A stretch of DNA of 64,000 nucleotides, taken from assembly GCF_027947535.2 (NCBI RefSeq), contig NZ_JAAGKO020000034.1, positions 1 to 64,000 of the forward strand, in the 5' to 3' direction. The position numbers were made by a program, and so were the translations under genes. Positions 24,376 through 32,509 of this stretch are shown here, in pieces. This DNA comes from Streptantibioticus silvisoli. Lineage in GTDB: Bacteria; Actinomycetota; Actinomycetes; Streptomycetales; Streptomycetaceae. Numbering within the stretch: the stretch's first letter is position 1; each line of letters begins with the position of its first letter. The notes below the pieces were generated by a model that had not been told where the DNA came from, ran no database searches, and saw only the letters and a list, made by a program, of their open reading frames with translations.

Positions 24376-25548
24376 ATGACACAGGACAGCGGGGAGCAAG
24401 GTTTACCGCCGGGGGTCAGCAACGAGCTGTCGGGGCGGACCACCGTCGAAGGCTCGGTGGTTCAGGCAGGCAGCGTGCAGGGCGGGATTCACTTCCACGG
24501 CCACCCGCGTGCGCCGCGTCCGGCCGGGCCGGCGTCGGTGGAGGTGCTGGTCGACGTCCGTGATCCCGTCGGGCGGCACGTGGTGCTTCCGCGGGTCGCG
24601 GCACTGGCAGAGGACCCACCGGGGCGGAAACCGGGGGACTTGACCGGGGGCGAGGACATCCTCGGCTGGGCGCGATCCCACGGAGCGGTGGACTTCGCCT
24701 TCACCGAGGTCTTCCTGACGGTCACGAACCGGTCGGACACCCACCTCACCGTCGGCGACCTGCGCGCGGTGGTCCTGCGCCGGGACGCGGCCGTGCCGGG
24801 GGCGCTCATCTCGCAGCAGACGGCGGGCCTGCGCCCGGTCCCCGAACTGGAGCTGGACCTGGACCAGGAGCACCCGGAGTTCTGGGAGGTCGACCCGTAC
24901 ACCGGCGAACCGATCGGCGCCCGGCCGTTCTTCCAGGGCACGCATGTGCGGCTGGCCCCGGACGAGTCGGAGAAGTTCATCGTCACCGGGTGCGCCCGCC
25001 GCTTCTCGTGCACATGGCAACTCGAGGTGGAATTCCGGCCGGACGGTGGAACACCGTTCACGGTGCGGCCCGCACCACGGCTGCACACCACCGGTGCGGA
25101 CGGGGACACGCTCGCCCCCGTCCTGTGCTGGCAGTGGGCCCTGAAGCCGCCCCGGTTCCAGCCGAAGGTGGTGGACCTCGGCTGGTGCCGCGTCGGCGCG
25201 GACCGGCCCGGGATGCCCCCGGAGCACCGCGCGGTGGTCACGCAGCACTGGGGAAGCCCGGCGCAGCCCCCGCCCGACGAGCCGTGCCGGTGCGGTGCGC
25301 CGCGCTGCGGCCACGGGCTGACCTGCCCGGGCGACGCATGCGACGGCCGACTCATGCACGTCGAGCGCGCCCCCCGGACGACGGACGACGTGACCGCCTG
25401 GCAGGACAGGCTCCGGTGCAGCGAGTGGTGCGGCGAGTGGGTCCGGGACGTCAGACTGCCGGACCGGCCCTGGGGACGCAGCACGGCAGACGGGACGGTG
25501 ACACTCTTCGACGGTGTCACGCACCCCGTCCTCGGCACGGCATCCTGA
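24376..25548 (+). CDS. Orphan protein with glycine-periodic N-terminal tag
   Basis: A 390-residue protein I cannot assign. The N-terminus (about residues 13-37) carries a glycine-periodic strand pattern, SGRTTVEGSVVQAGSVQGG followed by IHFHG. As I recall, this kind of tag precedes many actinobacterial STAND, TIR and protease-like signalling proteins. The body is rich in beta-strands and acidic residues without a catalytic signature. Near residues 298-320 there is a Cys cluster, CRCGAPRCGHGLTCPGDACDG, with CSEWCGEW further on, which could bind zinc. No signal peptide or membrane helix. The start is ATG 24376, or GTG 24361. It stands alone between yjbQ and the redox operon. Confidence 0.7.
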   Translation: MTQDSGEQGLPPGVSNELSGRTTVEGSVVQAGSVQGGIHFHGHPRAPRPAGPASVEVLVDVRDPVGRHVVLPRVAALAEDPPGRKPGDLTGGEDILGWARSHGAVDFAFTEVFLTVTNRSDTHLTVGDLRAVVLRRDAAVPGALISQQTAGLRPVPELELDLDQEHPEFWEVDPYTGEPIGARPFFQGTHVRLAPDESEKFIVTGCARRFSCTWQLEVEFRPDGGTPFTVRPAPRLHTTGADGDTLAPVLCWQWALKPPRFQPKVVDLGWCRVGADRPGMPPEHRAVVTQHWGSPAQPPPDEPCRCGAPRCGHGLTCPGDACDGRLMHVERAPRTTDDVTAWQDRLRCSEWCGEWVRDVRLPDRPWGRSTADGTVTLFDGVTHPVLGTAS

Positions 25549-25782
25549 CCGGACCCGACGCCGGCGGCCGACCGCCGGACCGGTCACCGGCCGCCCGCAC
25601 GGCGGCATCACCGGAGGGCCCCTCCTCCCCCCGACCACCGGCCAGGAACACCTGCTCGCCGCCGTGCCGGGGGAAGCCGGCGCTGAGGATCGCCACGTCG
25701 CCCCACCCGCCGCGGGCCACCACGACCGAGGCATCGCGGATCGGCCCACGGTCGTGCGTCGCGTCGCTCATACGGCGCCGGA

Positions 25783-26964
25783 TCAGCGGCCCGTTGGCGG
25801 ACCGCCTCGGCGTCCGGCGCGTCCAGCGCGTCCGTCACGGCGGGGTGGCGAACGCCGCGCCCCTCCCCCGTCAGCCACGACTCCCCCCGCCGCCACACCC
25901 CCGGACCCGTCCCGCAGCGGACGGCGCAGGGCGGTGCCGTCGTTCCGCCAGGCGGTCAGAAGGTGTTCGGCGAGGCGGTCCTCGACGACGCCTGTCGCCT
26001 CGACGCCGAAGACGATGTCCGCTTCCAGGGCGGGTTCATCGGCGAGGAGGCCGGCCACGACCTCGTGCCGGACGACCTGTTCGTGGACCGCGTCGGCCTC
26101 GACGTGCTCGTCGTAGAAGCGTTGGGCGGCCGGGCCCGCTCCCGCACGGCGCATCGCCTCGGCGAGCCGGCGGGAGCCGGGCGGGGAGGTGATCTCGACC
26201 GAGGCGAAGTGGCCGACGAGGGCGCCGCGCAGGGCGCGGTGGAGGCCGAGGAGGGACATCAGGTTGACGGTGGCCAGGGCCTGGGCGGGGGCGGCGTCCA
26301 GGTAGCGGCCGTAGACCGGGTCCAGGCCGAGGTCGGCCAGCAGGTCGGCGAACAGCTGGGCGTGGACGTCCTCGGCCCGCCCGGCACCGAACTCGTCGAA
26401 CTCGATCGCCGCCATCGCGGCCTTCGCCCTCCCGCGCAGCCTGGGGATGACCCAGACGTGCGGGTCGGCCTCCTTGAGGTGGTAGAGCGAGCGCAGCGCG
26501 GCGTACTCGCGCAGCTGCCGCAGTTCACCGCGCTCGGCCAAGTAGTGGCTCACGCTGCGCGGATCGTGTCCCACCGGTTCGACGAGCAGGGCGTCCAGGA
26601 CCGCTCCGGCGCCCCCGCCCGCCCGGGGGACGTCCTCGCGCAGGGCCGCCAGGAAGTGGTCCTCCAGGCCGGTTCGCACCCGGAGCAGGTCGGCGTTCCA
26701 CTCGTGCCGGTCGTCGACGCCCTCGAAGCCCCGGTAGTGCAGTTCGTAGAGGACGTAGAGCGCCAGTTGCAGGTCGTCGCCGTAGGGATCGACCGCCGCG
26801 GTGGACGGGGGAACCGGCACCCGCTCGCCGCCCTTCAGGACGCCGATCACCTGGGCTGAGAGGTCTCCCCGCGGCTCCGGGAGCACCGGCCCGGTGCCGC
26901 GTCCGGCGGGCGCTGGGGCGGGACCGTCGGCGGGAACGGCGGTGGGAACGCGCTGCACCGTCAT
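25783..26964 (-). CDS. Iron-containing redox enzyme (haem-oxygenase-like fold)
   Basis: A 393-residue protein of the haem-oxygenase-like diiron oxidase superfamily. The helical core includes LQLALYVLYELHYRGFEGVDD, with a conserved Glu/His pair, AAMAAIEFDEFGAGRAEDVHAQLFADLL (ExxxD and His) and FYDEHVEADAVHEQVVRHEVVAGLL (ExxH-type ligands). This is the ligand spacing of non-haem diiron HDO-type enzymes. Substrate unknown. The last ~45 residues are Gly/Arg-rich and not conserved. GAGGAGG precedes the ATG at 26964, and the start lies 1 bp beyond the CDGSH gene stop, so the two are co-translated. Confidence 0.83.
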   Translation of the reverse strand: MTVQRVPTAVPADGPAPAPAGRGTGPVLPEPRGDLSAQVIGVLKGGERVPVPPSTAAVDPYGDDLQLALYVLYELHYRGFEGVDDRHEWNADLLRVRTGLEDHFLAALREDVPRAGGGAGAVLDALLVEPVGHDPRSVSHYLAERGELRQLREYAALRSLYHLKEADPHVWVIPRLRGRAKAAMAAIEFDEFGAGRAEDVHAQLFADLLADLGLDPVYGRYLDAAPAQALATVNLMSLLGLHRALRGALVGHFASVEITSPPGSRRLAEAMRRAGAGPAAQRFYDEHVEADAVHEQVVRHEVVAGLLADEPALEADIVFGVEATGVVEDRLAEHLLTAWRNDGTALRRPLRDGSGGVAAGGVVADGGGARRSPPRRDGRAGRAGRRGGPPTGR

Positions 26965-26965
26965 G

Positions 26966-27313
26966 TCAGTCCTCCTCTCGCTCAGGAATGTCCGTGTCCG
27001 GGCCTTCACCGGGAACCCCGGCAACGCCTTCACCGAAGTCCTCACCGGCGACCGCGCCAGACGCCCCGCCATCGTCCTCACCGGCCGCGTTCGCCCGGCC
27101 GGTGGACGGGGGCGGGGGCTGGGACCGGCGGCGGTGGCTCGTGTCGCACCAGGGGTAGGTGCGGCTGCGCCGGCACGTGCAGATCGCGACCTTGAAACGG
27201 TCCGAGCGGGCGATGTCCCCGTTCTCCAGCTCGACCTCGACCGGTCCTTCCACCATGAGGGGGCCGGACCGGTCGGCCGTCACCCGGCGGGCGCGTTCAG
27301 ATCCGTTCGGCAC
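26966..27313 (-). CDS. CDGSH-type iron-sulfur protein
   Basis: A 115-residue protein with one CDGSH-like motif, CTCRRSRTYPWCDTSH (about residues 45-60): three Cys and one His for a 2Fe-2S cluster. The classical Gly is replaced (CDTSH). An acidic Gly/Glu-rich tail of about 50 residues follows. It probably acts as electron carrier for the diiron protein encoded directly downstream. The GTG start overlaps the methyltransferase gene by 17 bp. It is the middle gene of a tightly packed three-gene operon. Confidence 0.87.
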   Translation of the reverse strand: MPNGSERARRVTADRSGPLMVEGPVEVELENGDIARSDRFKVAICTCRRSRTYPWCDTSHRRRSQPPPPSTGRANAAGEDDGGASGAVAGEDFGEGVAGVPGEGPDTDIPEREED

Positions 27314-27986
27314 GGACGACCACCAACTCCTCCTTGTCGTTGCCCGGCGCCAGCAGTCCTTGGTCGCGCAGCCAGCCGGCCCGGGACCGCATCACCGGGC
27401 CCAGCGCGATCCGATCGCGGTCGACGACCGAGGCGCGCAGCCCCGCGCCGGCCAGCCGGTCGACGGTCGCCCGGGGGTCGCAGAGCGCGGAGTGGACCAG
27501 CAGCAGGACACCGTGCGGGCGCAGCAGGCCGGGGGCGGCGTCGCAGATGCGGTCCAGCAGCAGGCGGCCCCGGGGCCCGGCGTCCCAGGACCGCGCCCTG
27601 CCCCGGCGCGGAACCTCGGCGGAGGGGGCGGGGACGTAGGGCGGATTGCTGACGACCAGGTCGAACCGGCTTCCCGGGGCGACCGCCGCCGTCAGGTCGC
27701 CGCGGCGTACGGTGACCCGCTGGCCCGCCAGCAGGGCGTTCACCCGGGTGGACGTCACCGCCCGGCGCCCGATGTCCACCGCGGTGACGTCGGCCCCCAG
27801 CCGCGCGGCGTGCACCGCGAGCGCGCCGCTTCCGGTGCACAGGTCCAGCACCCGCCGTCCCGGGCCGACGCCCTCTCTTCGCATGGCCCGGGCCAGCAGC
27901 AGGGTGTCCTCCTGCGGTACGTAGACGCCCGGCAGAGCCCACATCCGGCCCAGGCCGCCGGCCGGGGCGAGGACGGGCGCCGTCAT
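27297..27986 (-). CDS. HemK2/MTQ2-type methyltransferase
   Basis: A 229-residue class I SAM methyltransferase. SAM motif I is VLDLCTGSGALAVHAARLGADVTAVDI, and the amide-methylating signature is FDLVVSNPPYVPAP (NPPY). N-terminal PGVYVPQEDTLLL is shared with HemK2/MTQ2 enzymes that methylate glutamine side chains of release factors. Here the linkage to CDGSH and diiron genes suggests a small-molecule or protein substrate in a redox pathway. The start is ATG 27986, with ATG 27998 an alternative. First gene of the operon; about 320 bp upstream separates it from the divergent YbdK gene, with nothing else visible there. Confidence 0.82.
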   Translation of the reverse strand: MTAPVLAPAGGLGRMWALPGVYVPQEDTLLLARAMRREGVGPGRRVLDLCTGSGALAVHAARLGADVTAVDIGRRAVTSTRVNALLAGQRVTVRRGDLTAAVAPGSRFDLVVSNPPYVPAPSAEVPRRGRARSWDAGPRGRLLLDRICDAAPGLLRPHGVLLLVHSALCDPRATVDRLAGAGLRASVVDRDRIALGPVMRSRAGWLRDQGLLAPGNDKEELVVVRAERI

Positions 27987-28306
27987 CACGCGGCCCATCG
28001 GACCGCGGGGCGGCGCGAATCCCTGGCGGGGTCTTCTGTACGGGCCCGGTCCGCCGGGGAAGGCCCTGCCGCGGAAATGCTCGTTTCCACCAGGATTCCC
28101 TTCTTTTTCGCTTTCGCCACGACTGCCCCACCGATCTGCGATCACACGGCTTCCGGCACACCGTGACGTCCGTCCGGGCGTCCCGGGACGACGGGCGGGG
28201 CGGTGCACCGGGCGATCGCATCCGCCCGCTGTCGCGCCCTCGCGCGGTGGGCGTTTCGCGCCGGGCCCGTCGGCTTGCCGTCCGGGACCGCGGGTAGGCG
28301 GCGAGC

Positions 28307-29446
28307 ATGGTCGTCACCGTGGGCGTGGAAGAGGAATACCTGCTGCTGGACGCGGACAGCGGGTTTCCGGTGTCGCGGTGGGAGGAGGTGCGGGCGGCGG
28401 CCGCGCGGCAACCGGCGTTGACGGGCGGCGAGGTCGAACGGGAGCTGCTCCAGGCGCAGGTGGAGATCGCCACACCGGTGTGCGGCAGCCTGGACGAGAT
28501 CGGCGGTCATCTGCGGCGGCTGCGCGGGGCGCTGCGGATCGCGGCGGCGGAGACCGGCTGCCGTATCGCCGCGTGCGGCGCGGCGCCGTTCCTCGGGCCG
28601 GTGCCGGTCACCGACAAGCCGCGCTACCGCACGATGCTCGACGACGCCGCGCGCCTGGTGGACGAGCAGATGATCAACGGCATGCACGTGCACGTCGCCG
28701 TACCCGACCGGCGCGGCGCGATCGCCGCGCTCAACCGCGTCCGCCCGTGGCTGCCCGTCCTGGTGGCGACGGCGGCCAACTCCCCGTACTGGGACGGCGC
28801 CGGGACCGGCTTCGCCAGCTGGCGCACGGTCGTCTTCGGCCGGTGGCCGGTGAGCGGCCCGCCGCCGGCCTTCGACGGTCCGCAGGACTACGACCGCCGG
28901 ACCGCGGAACTGCTGCGCACCGGGGTGATCCGGGACCGCGCCCAGATCTACTGGCAGGCCCGGCCGTCCGAGCGTTACCCGACGCTGGAGATCCGCGCGC
29001 TGGACGTCCAGTTGCTCCCCGAGGACGCCGTCACCCTCGCCGGGATCGTCCGCGCGCTGGTGACGACCGCGCTCAACGAGGCGGAGTCCGGCGGCACGGC
29101 CCCGCCCGCACCGGCCGAGCTGCTGACGGCGGCCAACTGGCGCGCGGCACGCCACGGCCTCAACGGTGACCTGGTCGATCCCGTCGCGGGCGGCCTGCGC
29201 CCCGCCGCCGAAGTCGTCGCCTCGCTCATGGAGCACATCGAACCGGCGCTGAAGCGCACGGACGACCTGGACCGGGTCTCCGACGGCGTGGACCGCTTCC
29301 TGCGCGACGGCACCGGCGAGCAGCGGCAACGCCGCGCGGTCGAGGCCGGCGGCACGGAGGCGCTGCTCGACCTCCTCGGCGCGGGCGGCGGCGGACTGGC
29401 CCTGCCACCGGGGGCGGGAGCGGGAGCGGAATCGGGGCTGGGGTAG
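28307..29446 (+). CDS. YbdK-family carboxylate-amine ligase
   Basis: A 379-residue glutamate-cysteine ligase type 2 protein. Signatures: TVGVEEEYLLLD at the N-terminus (metal/ATP-site acidic residues), ELLQAQVEIATPVCG, DEQMINGMHVHVAVPDRRGAIAALNRVRPWLP and ERYPTLEIRALDVQLLPEDAV. Such enzymes form a gamma-glutamyl or similar amide bond using ATP, and have weak glutamate-cysteine ligase activity in vitro. Mycothiol users do not need glutathione, so the true product is probably something else. Single gene. Confidence 0.9.
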   Translation: MVVTVGVEEEYLLLDADSGFPVSRWEEVRAAAARQPALTGGEVERELLQAQVEIATPVCGSLDEIGGHLRRLRGALRIAAAETGCRIAACGAAPFLGPVPVTDKPRYRTMLDDAARLVDEQMINGMHVHVAVPDRRGAIAALNRVRPWLPVLVATAANSPYWDGAGTGFASWRTVVFGRWPVSGPPPAFDGPQDYDRRTAELLRTGVIRDRAQIYWQARPSERYPTLEIRALDVQLLPEDAVTLAGIVRALVTTALNEAESGGTAPPAPAELLTAANWRAARHGLNGDLVDPVAGGLRPAAEVVASLMEHIEPALKRTDDLDRVSDGVDRFLRDGTGEQRQRRAVEAGGTEALLDLLGAGGGGLALPPGAGAGAESGLG

Positions 29447-29474
29447 GTAACGGCCTCCGGCGGGTGACGCGGGG

Positions 29475-29627
29475 ACGTTCAGCGTCCCCCGCTCAACGTT
29501 TCCACCCGTCAACGTTCAGCGTCCCTCGCTCAACGTCCCCGCTCATCAACGCCCGTCAACGTTTCAGCGTCCTCGCTCATCAGCGCCCGTCAACGTTCAA
29601 CGTCCTCGCTCATCAACGCCCGTCAAC
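29475..29627. repeat. Degenerate ACGTTCAGCGTCC direct repeats
   Basis: Four units starting ACGTT(T)CA(G/A)CGTCC at 29475, 29512, 29559 and 29593, each ending CCGTCAA, with spacings of 37, 47 and 34 bp. Nested CTCATCAACGCCCGTCAA copies recur inside. They fill the gap between YbdK and the DUF6328 gene end. Confidence 0.7.
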
Positions 29628-30116
29628 GACCCCGCTCCCCCCGCCGCAGCAGCAGCGACGGGATCAGCCACCAGCACACCGCGAACCAGACCAGGACCGT
29701 GCCGGCGATCACGTAGGCGACAGCGGAGCCGGTGGCGACGTGCAGCAGGAGCATGAGGGCGCAGCCGACGGTGAGGGCGAGGAGGACGACGCCCACGGTG
29801 ATCAGGCGGGCGCCGGCGGTGACGAGCTGTGGCTTGAGGTGGTGGCCCTCCAGGAAACGGTGGAAGGCCACCGGTGCGATGAGCGCACCGGTGGCCAGCG
29901 CGCCGAGGACCACGGTGACGACTAGACGTCCTTGTCGAACGCCCCGAGCTGCCGGAAGCGCGGGGTGAAGGCGACGCTCAGCAGGAAGCCGAAGAGGATC
30001 TGGGCGCCGGTCTGCGCGACCCGTACTTCCTGGAGCATCTCCACCCACCGGCGGTCCGCGCGCTCCTCGGTGGACTCGTCGCGCCCGTGCCGCACCGGGG
30101 CGCCGTCAGCGGTCAT
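29623..30116 (-). pseudogene. DUF6328 membrane protein, frameshifted
   Basis: A DUF6328 gene read from ATG 30116 (AGGGGA upstream) gives an N-terminal half ending RQLGAFDKDV, where the reading frame hits TAG at 29922. The rest, VVTVVLGALATGALIAPVAFHRFLEGHHLKPQL and onward through two more membrane helices, continues in another frame. Relatives read DVYVVT at this point, so a single C appears missing after GACGTCTA near 29924. The joined protein would be about 164 residues with four helices. It is either a genuine one-base deletion, a sequencing error, or less likely recoding. Confidence 0.78.
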
Positions 30117-30190
30117 CGTGCGTGTCCCCTGTTCGGCGAATGGCTTCGGTGAAGGTCTCGGTGAATGGTCCGGCGCGGGGCCGACCGCTT

Positions 30191-30298
30191 GGTTCAGCCA
30201 CGTGGTCCCGCGAAGGGCGTATCGCATGGTTCGGCCACGTGGTCCGGTGAAGGGCGTGGCCGCATGGTTCAGCCACGTGGTCCGGCGAAAAGATCATC
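30191..30298. repeat. Three 37-38 bp repeats with CCACGTGG core
   Basis: Units start at 30191, 30228 and 30266. Each contains GGTTC(A/G)GCCACGTGGTCC followed by (C/G)G(C/T)GAAGGGCGT in the first two and GGCGAAAAGATC in the third. The core CCACGTGG is palindromic. The array sits just upstream of the DUF6328 start (minus strand) and just downstream of the 34-residue gene, so it could be a regulator binding array. Confidence 0.75.
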
Positions 30299-30314
30299 GG
30301 TCCGGCGAAGCCGA

Positions 30315-30419
30315 TCAGCCGCCGCCGAAGAGCCGCGCGATGAGCCGGAAGGGCGCGGACACCACTGTGGCCACCGCGTGCCCCACCGAGGAGAAAACCT
30401 CCGAGATCGTTCGGAACAC
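30315..30419 (-). CDS. Small LPFR-motif-like protein (34 aa)
   Basis: A 34-codon gene too short for standard calling: start GTG 30419 preceded by GGAGGTGGGAGCG, stop 30315. The product is VFRTISEVFSSVGHAVATVV then SAPFRLIARLFGGG: an amphipathic helix followed by a PFR-containing basic helix ending in Gly. It matches the pattern of the tiny streptomycete 'LPFR motif' proteins, with SAPFR in place of LPFR. Role unknown; membrane association is plausible. It lies upstream of DUF6328 in the same direction. Confidence 0.65.
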   Translation of the reverse strand: MFRTISEVFSSVGHAVATVVSAPFRLIARLFGGG

Positions 30420-30705
30420 CGCTCCCACCTCCTGGCAAGGGGGTCCGCCCGGTCCGGACGCCGTGATCCCACGTCCCCCTCAGCATGAAGCGGATACCCC
30501 GCCTCCAGCACCGCATGCGCCCCCTGCCGGACCGCGTTCGCGACCCTCTCCGCGACCACGGCACCGCCCGCCCGCTTCGTTCACCCGCTTCGTCCACCCG
30601 CCTCGTCCTTCGCTCTCCCCCGCCCCGGACCGCCCCCGCTTCCTCTGCCGCTCCCACGCCCGCTCCCACCCCCGCTCCCGCAATGTGAAGCGTTCCCCCG
30701 CGACG

Positions 30706-32256
30706 TCAGACCTTCCGTCCCCCGCGATCGGCCGCCGCGCCGGCCGTCGCCGTCGGGGTGGAGGCCGTCGTGCTCGGGCTGGGGGACGTGCTGGACGGGG
30801 GCGTGGAGGGGCCGGTCGACGCGCTCGACGAGGGGGACGGCGTGCCGGTGGCGGGGGGAGGCGTCTTCGCTGGTGCCGTCGTCGGGTCGTGGGAGGGCCG
30901 CGTCGCGGTCCCGGGGCGGCCGGCGGTCGCGGCGGCGGCGGTGGGGCTGGAGAGCGAGCCCTTCGGAACCGACCGGGGCGAGGTGGACGTCCGCCCACCG
31001 GCGCCGGCGTCTTCCCCCCGTCCCCGCGGACCGGCGCCCGGCTCCGCGGCCGGAGCGGAGGCGGCCGACCGGGGACCGGTACCGGGCGCGGTGGAGTGCG
31101 GGGTGCCATCGGTGCGCGGTGCGGTGAGGACGGCGACCGCGGCCACGAGTACGGCGGCGGTCGCCACGGCGCCGACCACCACCGGGCCCCGGCGCGCGGG
31201 GGCGGCTTCCGCACCGGCCGCCCCGGGAGTGCCGACGGTCCTGGCGACGGGTGCCGCGGGCCGGCCCGCGGCGCCCTTCCTCCCCGGGGCCGAACGTTCC
31301 CCCGTCACCGGGCGGGCCGCGGCAGCGGCGGTCCGGCCCACGGCGGCGACCTCCCGGCCTGCGGCGGCGCTCGTCCGGCCGCCGGTAGCGCCCGTCCGGC
31401 CAGTTGCGGAGCCCGTCCACCCCGCGGCAGCGCCCGTCCGGCCCGTGGCGGCGACCTCGCCGAACCAGGCGGCCACCTCCAGCGCGTCCGGCCGGTCCTC
31501 GGGGCGTTTCGCGAGCATCGACAGCACGATGTCGCCGAAGGCGTCCGGCAGGTCCGGGCACCGGCTGCACGGGGAGACCGGGACCGTCTCGACGTGCTGG
31601 CACAGGACGGCGACGGGGTGCTCACCGGTGAACGGCGGCTTGCCGGTGAGGAGTTCGTACAGGGCGCAGCCCAGCGCGTACACGTCGGCGGCTGCCCCGG
31701 CCGTACCGCCGAGCGCTGCCTCGGGGGCGAGGTAGAGGCTGGTACCGGTGATCAGGCCGGTGCCGGTGGTGTACGTCGTCGTCTCCGCGCCGGGGCAGCG
31801 GGCGACCCCGAAGTCGGCGACCTTGACCATGCCGTCCTCGTCCAGCAGGAGGTTGGACGGCTTGACGTCGCGGTGCACGACGCCCAGGCGGTGGGCCTCG
31901 GCGAGCCCCTCGGCGGTCTGGGCGGCGAGTGCGGCGACCCGGGAGGGGCCCAGCGGTCCGCGGCGCCGCAGTTCGTGCGCCAGGCTGGAGCCGTTGACCA
32001 GCTCCATGGCGAGGAAGCAGCGGCCGTCGGAGACACCGAAGTCGTACACGGTGACGATCCGGGGGTGGTTGAGCCGGGCGGCGGTACGGGCCTCCCGGCG
32101 GAACCGGGCGGCGGAGCGGTCGTCACCCATGGCGGATTCCGTCAGCAGTTTGACGGCCACCGGGCGGTTCAGCCGTTCGTCGACGGCCATCCAGACCTCG
32201 CCCATGCCGCCGCGTCCGAGCGGCATGTCGAGCCGGTAGCGTTCCCCCAGCATCAT
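30706..32256 (-). CDS. Serine/threonine protein kinase with extracellular tail
   Basis: A 516-residue Hanks-type kinase. Gly-rich loop LGRGGMGEVWMAV, VAVK lysine, catalytic loop VVHRDVKPSNLLL, DFG Asp in VADFGVARC, and APE-like YLAPEAALGG. The kinase domain (about 1-265) is followed by a repetitive Thr/Arg/Gly/Ala linker, a membrane helix (VVVGAVATAAVLVAAVAVLTA, near residue 355) and an exterior tail of about 140 residues rich in Ser, Thr and Pro. There are no PASTA repeats or other sensor domain, so the signal is unclear. The ATG at 32256 has GGAAGGGG upstream. Divergent from the LLM gene. Confidence 0.93.
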   Translation of the reverse strand: MMLGERYRLDMPLGRGGMGEVWMAVDERLNRPVAVKLLTESAMGDDRSAARFRREARTAARLNHPRIVTVYDFGVSDGRCFLAMELVNGSSLAHELRRRGPLGPSRVAALAAQTAEGLAEAHRLGVVHRDVKPSNLLLDEDGMVKVADFGVARCPGAETTTYTTGTGLITGTSLYLAPEAALGGTAGAAADVYALGCALYELLTGKPPFTGEHPVAVLCQHVETVPVSPCSRCPDLPDAFGDIVLSMLAKRPEDRPDALEVAAWFGEVAATGRTGAAAGWTGSATGRTGATGGRTSAAAGREVAAVGRTAAAAARPVTGERSAPGRKGAAGRPAAPVARTVGTPGAAGAEAAPARRGPVVVGAVATAAVLVAAVAVLTAPRTDGTPHSTAPGTGPRSAASAPAAEPGAGPRGRGEDAGAGGRTSTSPRSVPKGSLSSPTAAAATAGRPGTATRPSHDPTTAPAKTPPPATGTPSPSSSASTGPSTPPSSTSPSPSTTASTPTATAGAAADRGGRKV

Positions 32257-32509
32257 GAGACGCCCCTTCCGACGCGTGCGCCCCCGCCTGCGGTCACCGG
32301 CCCGCCTTCCCCGGCCCGCGCCTCCCATCCGCCCCGCCCGGCGTCCTCACCGCACGTTCACGGTTCCGCCCCCTGAGCCGCTCCACCGCGCGCTCCCCCT
32401 CCCACCGGCCGCGCCCTCACCGCGCGGCGCCCTCACCGTGCGGTGCCGGGAAGGTGCCCGACCGGGCCGGCGGGCGTTTTGTCCGGGTCGCCCAGGGCAC
32501 CCGCAGGGC

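Noticed and set aside
25514-26116. Plus-strand frames between the tagged orphan and the diiron gene
   Set aside because: Shadow of the Gly/Arg-rich tail of the diiron protein; no support.
30106-30669. A 187-codon minus-strand frame covering the CCACGTGG repeats
   Set aside because: Its C-terminal part is only translated repeat; the 34-residue gene in another frame has the ribosome site and the conserved-type motif.
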